From: Kiloniellales bacterium
Lineage (GTDB): Bacteria; Pseudomonadota; Alphaproteobacteria; Kiloniellales; JAKSDN01
Length of the DNA stretch: 5,951 nt
Reading direction: 5' to 3'
Assembly: GCA_022360075.1 (NCBI GenBank)
Contig: JAKSDN010000797.1
Location: 1 to 5,951, forward strand
The notes under the pieces: generated by a model
What the model saw: the letters and a program-made list of their open reading frames with translations, nothing else
What the model was told of the DNA's origin: nothing
Database searches by the model: none
Program-made: the position numbers and the translations under genes
Shown: positions 5,084 through 5,951 of the stretch, piece by piece
Layout of the letters: the number at the start of each line of letters is the position of its first letter
Numbering within the stretch: position 1 is the first letter of the stretch

Positions 5084-5722
5084 TCAATCGGCGGGCCGCT
5101 TCGCGAGCGCGACGAAGACGCCTAGGCCGATCAACACCGTGCCCGATATCCTTGCCTGCAGACGCTGCAAGGACGCGCTTGCGACCAAAAGCCTCGCCGC
5201 GGCACCGGACGAGAAGGCGACGAGGAGGTCGCAGGGCAGGGCGGTCACGGTGACGATGGCACCGAGCAGAAGCACCTGGGGCGCGACCGGTCCGGCCGCC
5301 GGATCGACGAACTGGGGCAGAAAGGCCAGAAAGAACAGCGCCGTCTTGGGGTTCAGGATCTCCACGAGCGCGCTTTCCGCCAGCAGCTTCGGCACCGGCT
5401 TCGGCTTCCTCACGCCGCTTTGCTCCGGGAGCACCGGCTTCGCGAGCCAATAGCGAAGGCCGAGATAGACCAGGTAGCCGGCGCCGACGAGCTTTAGGGC
5501 CGTGTAGGCGACTGGCGAATAGACGAACAGTGCGGAAAGGCCGAGCGCCGCGGCGCCGACATGCACCAGGCTGCCGGCGGCGAGGCCCAGGGCGGCCAGT
5601 AGTCCCGCGCCCGGTCCCTGCGCCAGGCTACGCGCCATGACGTAGAAGTTCGACGGGCCCGGCGAGATGTTCATGAGCAGGGCCGCGGCCGTGAAGACGA
5701 GAAGCGTTTGAAGTTCCGGCAC
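5084..5722 (-). CDS. LysE/RhtB-family exporter (amino acid or related metabolite)
   Basis: This is a 212-residue inner-membrane protein with about six hydrophobic segments, the usual size for LysE/RhtB exporters driven by proton motive force. I prefer GTG 5722 (read MPELQTLLVF). It has GGTGA five bases upstream, and M-P-[ED]-L-Q is a common family N-terminus. GTG 5731 would add three residues and lacks a ribosome site. Family marks are NISPGPSNFYVMARSLAQG (18-36) at the end of helix 1, then GLAAGSLVHVGAAALGLSAL, VGAGYLVYLGLRYW and ILNPKTALFFLAFLPQFVDP (122-141, around the conserved NPK). A Lys/Pro-rich loop (RKPKPVPK, 105-112) separates the halves. The substrate may be an amino acid, homoserine or homoserine-lactone type compound and cannot be fixed from sequence. 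The gene is transcribed alone, toward the repeat element; no LysR-type regulator gene is visible in the upstream 229 bp. Confidence 0.92.
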   Translation of the reverse strand: MPELQTLLVFTAAALLMNISPGPSNFYVMARSLAQGPGAGLLAALGLAAGSLVHVGAAALGLSALFVYSPVAYTALKLVGAGYLVYLGLRYWLAKPVLPEQSGVRKPKPVPKLLAESALVEILNPKTALFFLAFLPQFVDPAAGPVAPQVLLLGAIVTVTALPCDLLVAFSSGAAARLLVASASLQRLQARISGTVLIGLGVFVALAKRPAD

Positions 5723-5951
5723 CGCGTTCACCGTGGGAATGGAGAGGATGTAACCGCAGCGAGTGTGGTTCGGTTCGCCGGCCAGGCCAAGCCTGGGCGC
5801 GCTGGTATTCGTTCGTTCACGGATATCGTCACGATTGCTTCCTTTGAGCGCAATCTGGCTGTCACCGACTCACGCTAACGCTGTGCTCCGCTTCGACAGT
5901 TGGCGAAGACAAGGCGCGTTGCAGGCCGGGGCGCGCGCACTTCCCCGGCGA
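5723..5951. other. Upstream region of the exporter gene, no clear gene
   Basis: This region holds the exporter leader and the start of unknown sequence. CCAGGC (5782-5787) and GCCTGG (5791-5796) form a perfect 6-bp inverted repeat with a 3-base centre, 60-75 bp upstream of the exporter start, a possible operator position. TTCGTTCGTTC (5808-5818) is a tiny tandem repeat. Bases 5862-5951 are open on the minus strand and run off the window, and a plus-strand frame is also open there; neither resembles a known protein. No confident -35/-10 pair was found. Confidence 0.4.

Noticed and set aside
1..5951. CRISPR arrays, tRNA or rRNA genes, insertion sequences, phage or toxin-antitoxin genes
   Set aside because: No regularly spaced repeats, tRNA-like cloverleaf with a CCA end, transposase motif, phage structural gene or paired small toxin/antitoxin frames were seen on either strand. 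The cloverleaf-like fold at 4917-5004 lacks tRNA consensus bases.

Overview
This GC-rich window resembles the chromosome of an alphaproteobacterium, possibly of the Rhodospirillales type. The clues are a PleC/DivJ-like histidine-kinase tail, a very large family 5 solute-binding protein, and a dispersed palindromic repeat of the kind whose chance translation reads VITGLDPVI. The assignment is an inference from style; no phylogenetic marker is present.

Layout. Bases 1-256 hold the 3' end of a sensor histidine kinase (+). It converges on a four-gene co-directional series on the minus strand. In transcription order these are a GNAT acetyltransferase (4374-3922), a secreted single-domain PA14 protein (3835-3227), a small 2-oxoglutarate/Fe(II)-type oxygenase (3155-2508) and a 669-residue ABC-transporter solute-binding protein (2300-291). 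The gaps are 86, 71 and 207 bp, so co-transcription is possible but not shown. Inverted repeats sit at the convergent junction (266-290), after the oxygenase (2471-2498) and upstream of the binding-protein gene (2405-2420). Bases 4375-4640 contain no convincing gene. A small lipoprotein gene (4641-4865, +) follows, then an 88-bp palindromic repeat that can fold as a four-way junction (4917-5004). A LysE/RhtB-type exporter gene (5722-5084, -) comes last, and bases 5723-5951 hold no clear gene. No stretch longer than 300 bases lacks a gene.

Function. The genes are mostly ordinary accessory or envelope functions: signalling, solute capture, a secreted binding domain, a lipoprotein and an exporter. 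No ABC permease or ATPase lies beside the binding protein, and no defence system, phage, transposase, CRISPR array or RNA gene is visible. The most structured element that genes do not explain is the palindromic repeat. The protein details most worth checking are an H-x-H instead of an H-x-D motif in the oxygenase and a Gly/Ala-to-Asp change in the acetyl-CoA loop of the acetyltransferase. I do not see convincing evidence for a wholly new system.
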